36,590 nt of DNA from Gemmatimonadota bacterium (GTDB taxonomy: Bacteria; Gemmatimonadota; Gemmatimonadetes; Longimicrobiales; Gaopeijiaceae): the NCBI GenBank assembly GCA_024638305.1, contig JAHEKN010000017.1, positions 701 through 37,290 of the forward strand, given 5' to 3'. Under the pieces are notes generated by a model. That model did no database searches. It worked only from the letters and a program-made list of their open reading frames with translations, and was not told the origin of the DNA. The position numbers were made by a program, and so were the translations under genes. Positions 15,940-23,523 of the stretch are shown piece after piece. How positions within the stretch are numbered: position 1 is the first letter of the stretch; each line of letters opens with the position of its first letter.

Positions 15940-16749
15940 ATGAAGACGATTCCCTTCTATCAGTCCGACGCGTTCACCGATCGCCCATTCGCCGGGAACC
16001 CAGCCGCGGTGTGTCTGCCCGAGACACCGCTCGAGGCGTCGCTGATGCAATCGATCGCCAAGGAGATGAACCTCTCGGAGACCGCCTTTCCGGAGCCACC
16101 CGGGCCGGACGGCGTTCGTCGCCTGCGCTGGTTTACGCCGGGCCTGGAGGTGGACCTCTGCGGCCACGCCACGCTCGCGACCGCGGCGGTGCTCTTCGAA
16201 CTCGGCGATCCGTCGCCGCTGCGGTTTCGGACCAGGAGCGGCGTGCTCACCGTCGAGCGCGAGCCGGATGGGTCGCTGCGCATGGATTTTCCGCTGATGC
16301 CGGCCGATCCGGCCGCGCCGCCCGCCGGAATGGTCGAGGCCCTGGGATGCGCACCCGGCGCCGAGACCGCCCGCGGGCCGGTGGGTCAGTACTGGATGGT
16401 GCGTGTCCCGAGCCAGGCAACCGTTGAGGCTCTCCGTCCTGACTTCTCCACTCTCGGCAAAGTCGACCTGGACGGGCGGGTGGGCGTGGCAGTGACCGCT
16501 CCGGGCGAAGAGGTCGACTTCGTATCCCGGTTCTTCGCGCCCTGGGCGGGGATCGACGAAGATCCCGTCACCGGATCGGCGCACTGCATGCTCGCGCCCT
16601 ACTGGGCCAAGGAGCTCGACCGCGACCGTCTCACCGCCCGGCAGGTGTCGGAACGGGGTGGCGACCTGCTGATCGAGCTCCACGGCGACCGGGTCCACCT
16701 GATTGGACGGGCGGTGACGGTGGCGGAGGGATCCGTCAGGATTCCCTGA
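15940..16749 (+). CDS. PhzF-family isomerase/epimerase
   Basis: The 269-residue protein has the two-lobed PhzF fold seen in diaminopimelate-epimerase-like enzymes. Landmarks are FTDRPFAGNPAAVC near the N terminus, catalytic Glu47 in NLSETAF, RWFTPGLEVDLCGHAT in the first lobe, and IDEDPVTGSAH in the second. PhzF isomerises an intermediate of phenazine synthesis, but most family members outside phenazine clusters have unknown substrates. No other phenazine gene is present, so the name phzF is not justified. Start ATG 15940 follows GGAG at a workable distance. It is 33 bases after the RnfD-like gene on the same strand. Confidence 0.93.
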   Translation: MKTIPFYQSDAFTDRPFAGNPAAVCLPETPLEASLMQSIAKEMNLSETAFPEPPGPDGVRRLRWFTPGLEVDLCGHATLATAAVLFELGDPSPLRFRTRSGVLTVEREPDGSLRMDFPLMPADPAAPPAGMVEALGCAPGAETARGPVGQYWMVRVPSQATVEALRPDFSTLGKVDLDGRVGVAVTAPGEEVDFVSRFFAPWAGIDEDPVTGSAHCMLAPYWAKELDRDRLTARQVSERGGDLLIELHGDRVHLIGRAVTVAEGSVRIP

Positions 16750-16850
16750 CACTCACACGGAGTCTTCCACCAGGCAGGCTTGCGCGGGTTTTCCGTTACC
16801 CCCGACAGTGAAGCGCCCGATTCGGCGGGAACGACGTCCGGGAGGCGCTC

Positions 16851-17816
16851 ATGAGTTCACGAGGGGTTTTGATCAGGGGCATCGCCGCCGGGCTGATCGG
16901 GGGTGGGGCCGTCGCCATCTGGTTCCTCCTGATCGACTCTTCGCAGGGGGTCCCCTTCCGCACGCCGGGCCTGATTGCCAGCAGGCTGGCGGGGCGGCAG
17001 TCGGTCGAGGTCACGCCCGTGCTCGTCGGGCTCTATTCGGCGATCCACTTCAGCCTGTTCGCGTCCGTGGGGGCGGTGATGGCCTGGCTCGTCGATCGGT
17101 TGCCCGTATCCTCTGGGTCGCTCCTCGGGCTCGTCCTCGGCTTTCTGGCGTTCGACGTCCTGTTCTACGGGGGTCCGCCGCTCATGGGCGTGGACATCGT
17201 GCAGGAGCTGGGCTGGCCCGAGGTCCTCGGGGGCAATCTGATCGGTGGCCTCCTGATCGTCGGGTTCGTCCACTTGAGTGTCGCAGCCAAACCGGCGGAA
17301 TGGTGGTACGTGCTGGACGACCCCCAGGCCAGACGGGAGGGCCTGCTGGTCGGATTGACCGGAGCGGCCTCCGTGATGCTGTGGTTTCTGATCTTCGATC
17401 TGCTGCGCGGCGAGCCCCTGCGGACGCCAGCGGCCATTGGCTCAGCCCTGTTCCTCGGAGCCGCCAACGTCCAGCAGATCGATGTCACGGTCGTCACCGT
17501 GGGTGGCTACCTGACGCTCCACGTCGCCGTCTTCACGCTCGCGGGCTTGATCGCGTCCGCCCTCGTTCGCCAAGCGACGGACGGTCGCCCGTTCGTCCTC
17601 GGCGGCATCGTCACGTTCGTGGCGCTCGAGGCCGTCTTCCTGGGCATCCTCGCCGTGGTCGCCGAGTTCCTCCTGGAGGCCCTCTCCTGGTGGGTCGTGG
17701 CCGGAAGCAACGCGCTGGCCACGCTCGCCATGGGGGCCTTGCTCTGGCGCTGGCACCCGGTGGTGCGGGACGTGCCGCCCGAGCCGTCCGAGCACAGGAG
17801 TGCGGCGGCTGCCTAG
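16851..17816 (+). CDS. Polytopic membrane protein with internal duplication
   Basis: The 321-residue protein has about eight hydrophobic helices arranged as two related halves. Residues 10-82 and 164-240 share WFLLID/WFLIFD (24-29, 178-183), VPFRTPG/EPLRTPA (34-40, 188-194), a histidine at matching positions (H66, H224) and a trailing hydrophobic helix. This indicates an old tandem duplication. I do not recognise the family, and transport or stress function would be a guess. ATG 16851 has a good GGGAGG ribosome site ten bases upstream. Its stop shares a CTAG (17813-17816) with the convergent aldo/keto reductase. Confidence 0.8.
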   Translation: MSSRGVLIRGIAAGLIGGGAVAIWFLLIDSSQGVPFRTPGLIASRLAGRQSVEVTPVLVGLYSAIHFSLFASVGAVMAWLVDRLPVSSGSLLGLVLGFLAFDVLFYGGPPLMGVDIVQELGWPEVLGGNLIGGLLIVGFVHLSVAAKPAEWWYVLDDPQARREGLLVGLTGAASVMLWFLIFDLLRGEPLRTPAAIGSALFLGAANVQQIDVTVVTVGGYLTLHVAVFTLAGLIASALVRQATDGRPFVLGGIVTFVALEAVFLGILAVVAEFLLEALSWWVVAGSNALATLAMGALLWRWHPVVRDVPPEPSEHRSAAAA

Positions 17817-18883
17817 GTGTCGCCGGGGTGACCGTCGTTCAGGTCGTACTTCATGATTCCGGCGTGCTTCGAACCCGGCTCCCGCTCCAGACCGAAGACC
17901 GGGCCGCTCGGCCCCGGCGCCCGATCGACGTGTGCGGCGATGGCCTCCAGGTCCTCCGCGTCCAAGGAGAGCCCGGCGGCGGCGACACAGTCCGCGATGC
18001 GCTCGGGGGTGCTCAGGCCCACGATCGCCGAGGAGACTCCCGGGCGGCTCAGCACGTAGCGAACCGCCACCTGGGCGATCGAGGCATCGTGCCGGTCGGC
18101 GATGGCGCGTAGCGTCCGGAGCAGCCCCTGTAACGCGTCCCAGCCTCCGAGCTCGTCCACGATCAGCCGGTACTTCGTGAGCGAGCGCGTGGGGAGCGCC
18201 CGGTGGTCGGTGCCGGCCGGTACGGGGTCGGGTCGTCCCAGCCAGCGGTCGGTCAGGAAGCCGCCGGCCAAGGTGCCGTAGCACAGCATGGGGATATCCC
18301 GGTCCTGGCAGAAGGCGGCCATGTGTCCTGCCGGACGGTGATCGATGGCCGAGTACTGCAGCTGGTTGGTCCGCACGGGTACGCCGGCTTCGATCAGCTC
18401 GCTGAGGTGCGTCACATCGAAGTTGGTTACCCCGACCGCGCCGACCTTGCCCGCCGACACCAGCTCGGCCAGCCAGAGCGCGGCGTCCACATAACCCGGC
18501 TCCGCATAGTCCCACCAGGCGAACTGCACCAGATCGAGCCGCTCCACGCCGAGGCGCTCGAGCGAGCGGTCGACGATGCGCTCGACGTAGGCGCGGTCGA
18601 CGGCTCCCAGGGCCGACCGGTCGGGGACCAGCTTGGTGTGGATCCGCACGCGTCCCGCCAGGTCGATCCCGTGGGTGCCTCGGAGCCGTCCCAGCCACGC
18701 GCCCAGCAACTCCTCGACACCGGTGTAGATGTCCGCGCAATCGAACGCGGTCACGCCCAGCTCCAAAAGCGCGTCGAAGATATCGAGGGCCTCGGTCCGG
18801 CTCTTGGGAGTGCGGTGATGACCCGCGGATAGCTGCCACGCGCCCACGATGATGGGCGGGAGCTCGAGACCGGCTCCCGTCAC
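17813..18883 (-). CDS. Aldo/keto reductase-family protein, catalytic His replaced
   Basis: The 356-residue protein has the (beta/alpha)8 aldo/keto reductase fold, normally an NADPH-dependent carbonyl reductase. It has GAWQLSAGHH at the start, Asp48 and Tyr53 of the catalytic tetrad (FDCADIY), Lys84 (IHTKLVP), GVTNFDVTHL and late cofactor-binding AIVGLSTPERI. The tetrad histidine, normally in QFHW, is Ala122 here (LVQFAWWDY), so ordinary carbonyl reduction is doubtful. GTG 18883 is chosen because it overlaps the upstream stop as GTGA. A longer frame to 18961 would bury the TIGR04076 gene end. The pairing with TIGR04076 suggests a shared function. Confidence 0.9.
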   Translation of the reverse strand: MTGAGLELPPIIVGAWQLSAGHHRTPKSRTEALDIFDALLELGVTAFDCADIYTGVEELLGAWLGRLRGTHGIDLAGRVRIHTKLVPDRSALGAVDRAYVERIVDRSLERLGVERLDLVQFAWWDYAEPGYVDAALWLAELVSAGKVGAVGVTNFDVTHLSELIEAGVPVRTNQLQYSAIDHRPAGHMAAFCQDRDIPMLCYGTLAGGFLTDRWLGRPDPVPAGTDHRALPTRSLTKYRLIVDELGGWDALQGLLRTLRAIADRHDASIAQVAVRYVLSRPGVSSAIVGLSTPERIADCVAAAGLSLDAEDLEAIAAHVDRAPGPSGPVFGLEREPGSKHAGIMKYDLNDGHPGDT

Positions 18884-19218
18884 GGGAGCGGAACTCGCGT
18901 CACATCCCCGTGCCGGAACGTGCGGCGGCCGGTCCGGGTGATCCGAAACACCGCCCCGCACAGGGGGTCGGGGCAGGCGACGTCGGTATCCGTGGTCATC
19001 CAGTCGTTCGGATGGGTCTCACGTTGCTTCGCCGGCAAGAGCGGCAGGAGCGCCGCGAGCGGGTAGATGGGGAACGTCTGCCCCTCCGGGAGCCTCAGGT
19101 TCTCGCCGGAGAGCTCGAAGTAGTCCCCGATCTCGTGGTTGCAGACCATCTCGCCCTGCCCCTCCACCACCTCGACCCGCAGATCGTACAGCGTAAACTC
19201 GTCTTCGGTCGTGCTCAT
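18880..19218 (-). CDS. TIGR04076 family protein
   Basis: The 112-residue protein matches the TIGR04076 pattern: an N-terminal YDLRVEVVEGQGEMVCNHEIGDYFEL, a central FPIYPLAALLPLLPAKQRE, and the late TDVACPDPLCGAVFRI. These small soluble proteins with conserved Cys and His have no known function. ATG 19218 is preferred over GTG 19224 because GAGG is five bases upstream. The stop overlaps the aldo/keto reductase GTG in a GTGA, so the pair is translated together. The divergent NhaC gene lies 180 bases away. Confidence 0.85.
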   Translation of the reverse strand: MSTTEDEFTLYDLRVEVVEGQGEMVCNHEIGDYFELSGENLRLPEGQTFPIYPLAALLPLLPAKQRETHPNDWMTTDTDVACPDPLCGAVFRITRTGRRTFRHGDVTRVPLP

Positions 19219-19398
19219 CGGCACCTCGCTCGTCGGTCTGTCGAGAGTCGGGAGGGCGCGGTACGATCGGGGTCGCGCTCGCCTGGGGAAGGAGATCAGC
19301 TTGCAAGTTCGTTCGAAGGGGTACCGGCCTCCAGGGGCGGGCCCGGTGGGCCAACGAGCCGACGCCGCGACCGGTGCCGTGGAAGGCGGCCCTCCAGC

Positions 19399-20808
19399 GT
19401 GAGCGCCGACGCTTCCGGTCCCCTTCCGTTCGCGGGAGGTGTCGCGGGCGCTCTCGCCCCCATCGGGGTGTTTCTCGCGGGGGTCGCCTGGCTCGGGCTC
19501 TCGGGTGCCCCGGACGAGCGCGGCTTCTGGCCCATCCTGCTCCTGGCTCTCGGGACCGGAGTCCTGCTGGCGCGTGACAAGTCGCGCTACTCCGAGGCCG
19601 CGATCCGAGGAATGAGCCAGCCGATCGTGCTGACGATGATCATGGCCTGGCTCCTCGCCGGGGTGCTTGGATCCCTCGTGTCCGCCAGTGGGTTCGTGCA
19701 GACCCTTTCACGATTGGCCGCAGAGGTCGGTCTGGCCGGCGGCGGCTTCGCGGTTGCCTCCTTCCTGATCTGCGCGGTCGTGTCCACGGCCACCGGCACC
19801 AGCCTCGGCACGCTGATCCTGTGCTCGCCTCTCCTCTATCCCTCCGGTGTGCTCCTGGGCGCGCATCCGGCCGTGTTGATCGGAGCGATCCTGGGCGGGG
19901 CCACGTTCGGAGACAACATCTCGCCGGTGTCGGACACGACCATCGCCTCGGCCTCCACGCAGGGGGCGGACATCGGCGGGGTGGTGAGAAGTCGCCTTCG
20001 GTACGCTCTGCCGGCCGCGCTCGTGGCAATCGTGGTCTACGGCGTCCTGGGTGGCGGCGGCGACAGAAGCGGTCTCACGGATGCCCTCGGAGCGGCGCCC
20101 GGGCAGGCGCTGGGCGGGCTCGGTGCCCTGCTGGTCGGCGCCGGCCCGGCCCTGGTGATCGTCATGCTGCTTCGCCGCCGGCACCTGGTCGAGAGCCTGA
20201 TCGCGGGGGCTGCGGCCACGGCGGCCCTGGCGGTGGCGCTCGGAGCAATCGAGCCGGGCGAGCTCCTGCACATCGATCGGGAGGCATTCCTGGCACGTGG
20301 GCTCGTCCTCGACGGAATGGAGCGAGCAGTGGGAATCTCCATCTTCACGCTTCTCCTCATGGGGGTGGTCGCCGGCGTCGAGGCCAGCGGCGTCCTCGAC
20401 GGGTTGCTCGCGCGGGCCGCTCGCACGGTCACGAGCCCCGCCCGGGCGGAGTGGTCGATCTTCGCGGCCGTCTCCGTGGGGGTCGTGCTCACCACCCACT
20501 CGGTCGTGGCCCTGCTCGCCGTCGGGCCGCTTGCAAAGTCGACGGGCGAGTCCGCGGGCATCGGCCCGTACCGCCGTGCCAACCTGCTCGACGTGACCGT
20601 CTGCACGTACCCGTTCCTGCTGCCGTTCTTCATCCCAACCATCCTCGCCGCCAGCCTGACCGCCGGCGACGGCGCCACGACCCTGCCGCGCGTGTCACCG
20701 TTCGAGGCGGGTCTCTACAACGCCCATTCTTGGGCACTGCTTGCCGTGTTGCTGCTCGCGATTGCGACGGGATGGGGGCGAGAAGGCGCCGCGCGGTTGC
20801 CCCGCTGA
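19399..20808 (+). CDS. Na+/H+ antiporter, NhaC family
   Basis: The 469-residue protein has about 11-12 membrane helices. The strongest mark is FGDNISPVSDTTIASAS (from residue 170), the NhaC-type motif in the ion path. STATGTSLGT (129-138) and a late THSVVALLAVGPL (from about 369) also fit. NhaC exchangers swap cytoplasmic Na+ for protons, although related members carry amino acids or dicarboxylates. GTG 19399 is chosen because it directly precedes the first helix and frame codons before it are not coding-like. No clear ribosome site is seen. The HIT gene follows after 52 bases on the same strand. Confidence 0.88.
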   Translation: MSADASGPLPFAGGVAGALAPIGVFLAGVAWLGLSGAPDERGFWPILLLALGTGVLLARDKSRYSEAAIRGMSQPIVLTMIMAWLLAGVLGSLVSASGFVQTLSRLAAEVGLAGGGFAVASFLICAVVSTATGTSLGTLILCSPLLYPSGVLLGAHPAVLIGAILGGATFGDNISPVSDTTIASASTQGADIGGVVRSRLRYALPAALVAIVVYGVLGGGGDRSGLTDALGAAPGQALGGLGALLVGAGPALVIVMLLRRRHLVESLIAGAAATAALAVALGAIEPGELLHIDREAFLARGLVLDGMERAVGISIFTLLLMGVVAGVEASGVLDGLLARAARTVTSPARAEWSIFAAVSVGVVLTTHSVVALLAVGPLAKSTGESAGIGPYRRANLLDVTVCTYPFLLPFFIPTILAASLTAGDGATTLPRVSPFEAGLYNAHSWALLAVLLLAIATGWGREGAARLPR

Positions 20809-20860
20809 GGGTGGGGACTCAGCTTCTCCGCTCACCCACACTGCGTTTTGCCGCCACTCC

Positions 20861-21304
20861 ATGACCAGTTGCATCTTCTGTAGGATCGTCGAGGGACACG
20901 AGCGCGCGAGCTTCGTGCATCGGGACGACATGATCAGCGCGTTCCTGGATATCCGGCCCGTCACCCCGGGCCACGTGCTGATCGTGCCAAACCGCCACGC
21001 GGCTTCGTTCCGGGAGTTGGACGACTCGACCCTGGCCGCCATGATGAGCGCCGCCGGAAGGGTGGACGCCGCACTGCGGGAATCCAGCGTCGCCTGCGAG
21101 GGAGTGACGCTGGTCCTGGCCGACGGGATTGCCGCCGATCAGAAGGTCCTTCACACGCACCTGCACCTGTTCCCCCGCTATCACCGTGACGGGTTCGGGT
21201 TCGTCTACCCGCTCGGGTCCAGTACCGGGTCGTCGCGTGAGGAGCTGGACAGCCTGGCGGGTGAGCTGCGAGAGATGCTGACGGGGACCGGGGAAGCGGC
21301 CTGA
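20861..21304 (+). CDS. HIT-family nucleotide-binding hydrolase
   Basis: The 147-residue protein has the histidine-triad motif HTHLHLFPR (H98, H100, H102) and the N-terminal CIFCRI (C4, C7), which with His residues binds zinc in the Hint/HinT branch. PVTPGHVLIVPNRHAASF is also typical. HIT proteins hydrolyse nucleoside phosphoramidates or dinucleoside polyphosphates. The ATG at 20861 starts exactly at the conserved N terminus. The plus-strand transcript probably ends at the 21310-21333 hairpin. Little else constrains the substrate. Confidence 0.93.
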   Translation: MTSCIFCRIVEGHERASFVHRDDMISAFLDIRPVTPGHVLIVPNRHAASFRELDDSTLAAMMSAAGRVDAALRESSVACEGVTLVLADGIAADQKVLHTHLHLFPRYHRDGFGFVYPLGSSTGSSREELDSLAGELREMLTGTGEAA

Positions 21305-21309
21305 GACGT

Positions 21310-21333
21310 CCTCGGGAGCGCCGGCTCCCGGGG
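21310..21333. terminator. Bidirectional terminator-like hairpin
   Basis: Bases 21310-21319 and 21324-21333 form a 10-bp stem (CCTCGGGAGC/GCTCCCGGGG, one G-U pair) with a 4-base loop. It lies exactly between the convergent stops of the HIT gene (21304) and the cytochrome-oxidase cluster (21341). It has only TT on the plus side. Position and stability make it the likely terminator of both transcripts. Confidence 0.65.
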
Positions 21334-21340
21334 TTCCTCG

Positions 21341-21556
21341 CTAGTCGGTGCGATCCCTTTTGCGGATACGCCTACGCAGCCAGAGACCGACGCCCGATAC
21401 CATTCCGAGCGGAAGCGCGGTAAGCACCATCGCCGTCACGAGAAACGCCATGCGGTTCTCGGCGCTCGGGTCGAAGCACATCGGGCAGGCGGAAGCGAAC
21501 CCGGGAAACGCCGTCAGCGCGGCGAGCGCCAGTGCGAGTGCCTTCAAGCGCCTCAT
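21341..21556 (-). CDS. Small CPMC-motif membrane protein
   Basis: The 71-residue protein has a signal peptide (1 to about 21, ending GFASA), then CPMCFDPSAENR just after cleavage, one membrane helix (about 36-58) and a basic tail (RRRIRKRDR). A CxxC pair in the periplasm beside a membrane helix could bind copper or heme or carry out thiol chemistry for oxidase assembly. That is inference. Its ATG overlaps the stop of the second COX III gene by one base (TGATG), so it is coupled as the last gene of the oxidase cluster. Confidence 0.78.
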   Translation of the reverse strand: MRRLKALALALAALTAFPGFASACPMCFDPSAENRMAFLVTAMVLTALPLGMVSGVGLWLRRRIRKRDRTD

Positions 21557-22152
21557 CACTGATAGACCTGGAAGAAGATGACGGGCCACACGAGCACGAC
21601 GAAGTACCAGAAGATCTGGACGCTGTCGAAATGAGCCTTGCCGAGCGTCCCGCGCCAGAGGCGACTCCAGGCCCATGCCAGACAGATGAGGGCCGCGACA
21701 GCATGGAGGGCGTGGGCACCCACGATCGTGTAGAAAAACGCCCCGTAGGTGCTCGATTGTAGGGTCAGCCCCTCACCGATGAGCCCGACCCACTCCACCC
21801 CCTGAAACCCGACGAAGAACATCCCCAGCGCCAACGCCATGCCGAGTGGCAGGAGCGCCCGGCGCGGTTGCTGGTTGTAGGCCAGCCTGCCGAAGGCGAG
21901 CACGATTCCGCTCGCCATCAGGGCGGCCGTGTTGATCGCGGTCTCCTCGAAAGGCAGGCGCGGCTGCCCGGGCGGCGGCCAGAGCTCGCCGATGCGCTCC
22001 GACATGAAGATCACGTGCGCGGAGATCAGCCCCGCAAACAACATGATCTCGGTGCCGACGAACAGGATGGTGCCGATGACGCAGTTGGGTACGGCGGGCT
22101 CCCTGCGGGGAGGCTCGGTCCGCTCCCGATCGGTCAGCGTCGCGCTCTCCAT
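21556..22152 (-). CDS. Cytochrome c oxidase subunit III (second copy)
   Basis: The 198-residue protein has about five helices of heme-copper oxidase subunit III. FVGTEIMLFAGLISAH is the conserved helix with its acidic residue, and GAHALHAVAALI with the closing FDSVQIFWYFVVLVWPVIF matches the family C terminus. It is distinct in sequence from the other subunit III at 22937-23512, so it is not a recent duplication. It could replace that copy, or form a different structural subunit of the same enzyme. It lies 9 bases after the COX IV-cytochrome c fusion. The assignment to family is firm, the division of labour unknown. Confidence 0.88.
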   Translation of the reverse strand: MESATLTDRERTEPPRREPAVPNCVIGTILFVGTEIMLFAGLISAHVIFMSERIGELWPPPGQPRLPFEETAINTAALMASGIVLAFGRLAYNQQPRRALLPLGMALALGMFFVGFQGVEWVGLIGEGLTLQSSTYGAFFYTIVGAHALHAVAALICLAWAWSRLWRGTLGKAHFDSVQIFWYFVVLVWPVIFFQVYQ

Positions 22153-22161
22153 TGTGGGCGC

Positions 22162-22929
22162 TCAGCCCCCCTGGACGAACGTGTTGCGGATGTAATCGAC
22201 GATCTGCTGCGCCTGCTCTTCGTCGTAGAGGGCACCCCACGGCGCCATCTGGGCCGACTTCCCGACCGACGCCCCGCCCTCGCGGATCACCTTGACGAGG
22301 TCGGCATCGGTCCGGGTCTCCCAGAACTCCGCCAGGGTGAAGTCGGCGGGCTTGGGATCGAGCGCTGCCGCGCCCGCTCCGTCCCCTCGTCCGCCGGCGC
22401 CATGGCAGGTAGAGCAGATCTGCGAGTACGCCTGGTCGGGCGCGAACGCCACCACGGGCTCGGGCTCCGGCTCGGCCTCCTCGTCGTGCTCTTCACCCTC
22501 CTCCCCGTGCTCTTCACCGGAGTCGATCCCGGCGTCCACGACCGCCTTGGCCGCCAGGTTCTCCCAGCCGGCCCCGTCGTGCTTCATCACGTCGGGAGCC
22601 ACGCCGGCAAAGAACAGGAAAAGCAGCAACAGAGAAGCAGCCAGAACCCACTTGGCGATCTGCCGCTCGATCTTCAGGTGCATGAAGTTCTGCACCACCA
22701 GGGTCGCCTTCACGATGGCGATGCCGAAGGCGGTGAGTAGCGTGACCCAGAAGATGCCCAGGAACGGCCCCGCCACGCTGATCACGAGGAGGACCAGCAA
22801 GACCAGGTAGATCTTCTTGTAGTTGATGTGGTGACCGTGGTCTCCGTGGCCGTGCTCGGCCCCGTGACCCCCGTGACCACCGTGACCCTGGTCCCCGCCG
22901 TGTCCGCCCTGCTCGATGTTCTCTGCCAT
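22162..22929 (-). CDS. COX IV-like membrane domain fused to cytochrome c
   Basis: The 255-residue protein has three parts. A His/Gly-rich N-terminal tail (9 His in the first 34 residues) is followed by a three-helix prokaryotic COX IV (CtaF-like) domain (about 38-112, with TLVVQNFMHLKIERQ between helices 2 and 3). An acidic linker (about 135-160) then leads to a cytochrome c domain with CSTCH (172-176) and probable Met228 ligand in QMAPWG. The heme domain is positioned to pass electrons to CuA on subunit II, as in caa3 oxidases. The start has AGGA five bases before it. Such a fusion is unusual, because caa3 enzymes normally carry the heme c on subunit II. Confidence 0.88.
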   Translation of the reverse strand: MAENIEQGGHGGDQGHGGHGGHGAEHGHGDHGHHINYKKIYLVLLVLLVISVAGPFLGIFWVTLLTAFGIAIVKATLVVQNFMHLKIERQIAKWVLAASLLLLFLFFAGVAPDVMKHDGAGWENLAAKAVVDAGIDSGEEHGEEGEEHDEEAEPEPEPVVAFAPDQAYSQICSTCHGAGGRGDGAGAAALDPKPADFTLAEFWETRTDADLVKVIREGGASVGKSAQMAPWGALYDEEQAQQIVDYIRNTFVQGG

Positions 22930-22936
22930 GACCGTC

Positions 22937-23512
22937 CTACTTCGCGATGTAGAGCAGTGGGAACAGGAAGATCCACACCACGTCTACGAAGTGCCAATAG
23001 ATCCCGATCAACTCCACCCGGTGGAGGTTGACGTTTTTGGCGGCGTCCCTGGCGATGTACCCCATGATCACCGCACCGGCGATCACGTGGGCAGCGTGGA
23101 GCCCGGCCGCCGTGTAGTAGAAGCTCCAGAAGTTGTTGGTCGTGATGGTGTAGCCGTGAGAGATCTCGTACCACCACTCGTAGCTCTTGACCCCGACGAA
23201 CGTGGCCGCGCCCAGAATCGTGTATATCAGGTAGCGCGCGGCCAGCTTGCCCTCGCCCCGCTCGGCAGCCTGGTGTCCCAGGACTGCCGTGAAGCTCGAC
23301 GTGAGCAGCACGAAGGTGTTGAACGCGCCGATCCACGTGTTGGTATGCACCGCCGCATCGGCCCATTCGGGGTGGCCGATCCGGAACATCAGGTACGAGG
23401 CCAACAGCCCGCCGAAGATGACGACCTCGGAGGCCAGGACCCACCAGACCGCCAGCCGGCCGGTCGGGATCCCGGTCGATCGCCGTTGCGTCGCGATGGG
23501 AGGGTAGCTCAC
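22937..23512 (-). CDS. coxC: Cytochrome c oxidase subunit III
   Basis: The 191-residue protein has five helices with the family pattern: WWVLASEVVIFGGLLASYL, then AFNTFVLLTSSFTAVLG, then FYYTAAGLHAAHVIAGAVIMG and the closing HRVELIGIYWHFVDVVWIFLFPLLY. Subunit III stabilises the catalytic core and proton uptake path. It starts at GTG 23512 with GAGGA seven bases upstream, directly after the subunit I stop. The five-helix form is normal for caa3/ba-type bacterial oxidases. Confidence 0.95.
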   Translation of the reverse strand: MSYPPIATQRRSTGIPTGRLAVWWVLASEVVIFGGLLASYLMFRIGHPEWADAAVHTNTWIGAFNTFVLLTSSFTAVLGHQAAERGEGKLAARYLIYTILGAATFVGVKSYEWWYEISHGYTITTNNFWSFYYTAAGLHAAHVIAGAVIMGYIARDAAKNVNLHRVELIGIYWHFVDVVWIFLFPLLYIAK

Positions 23513-23523
23513 GTGGTTCGTCC

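Noticed and set aside
22858-22905. Short repeated GTGACC/CCGTGACC bases resembling a tandem repeat
   Set aside because: They are explained by the His/Gly codons of the N-terminal tail of the COX IV-cytochrome c fusion.
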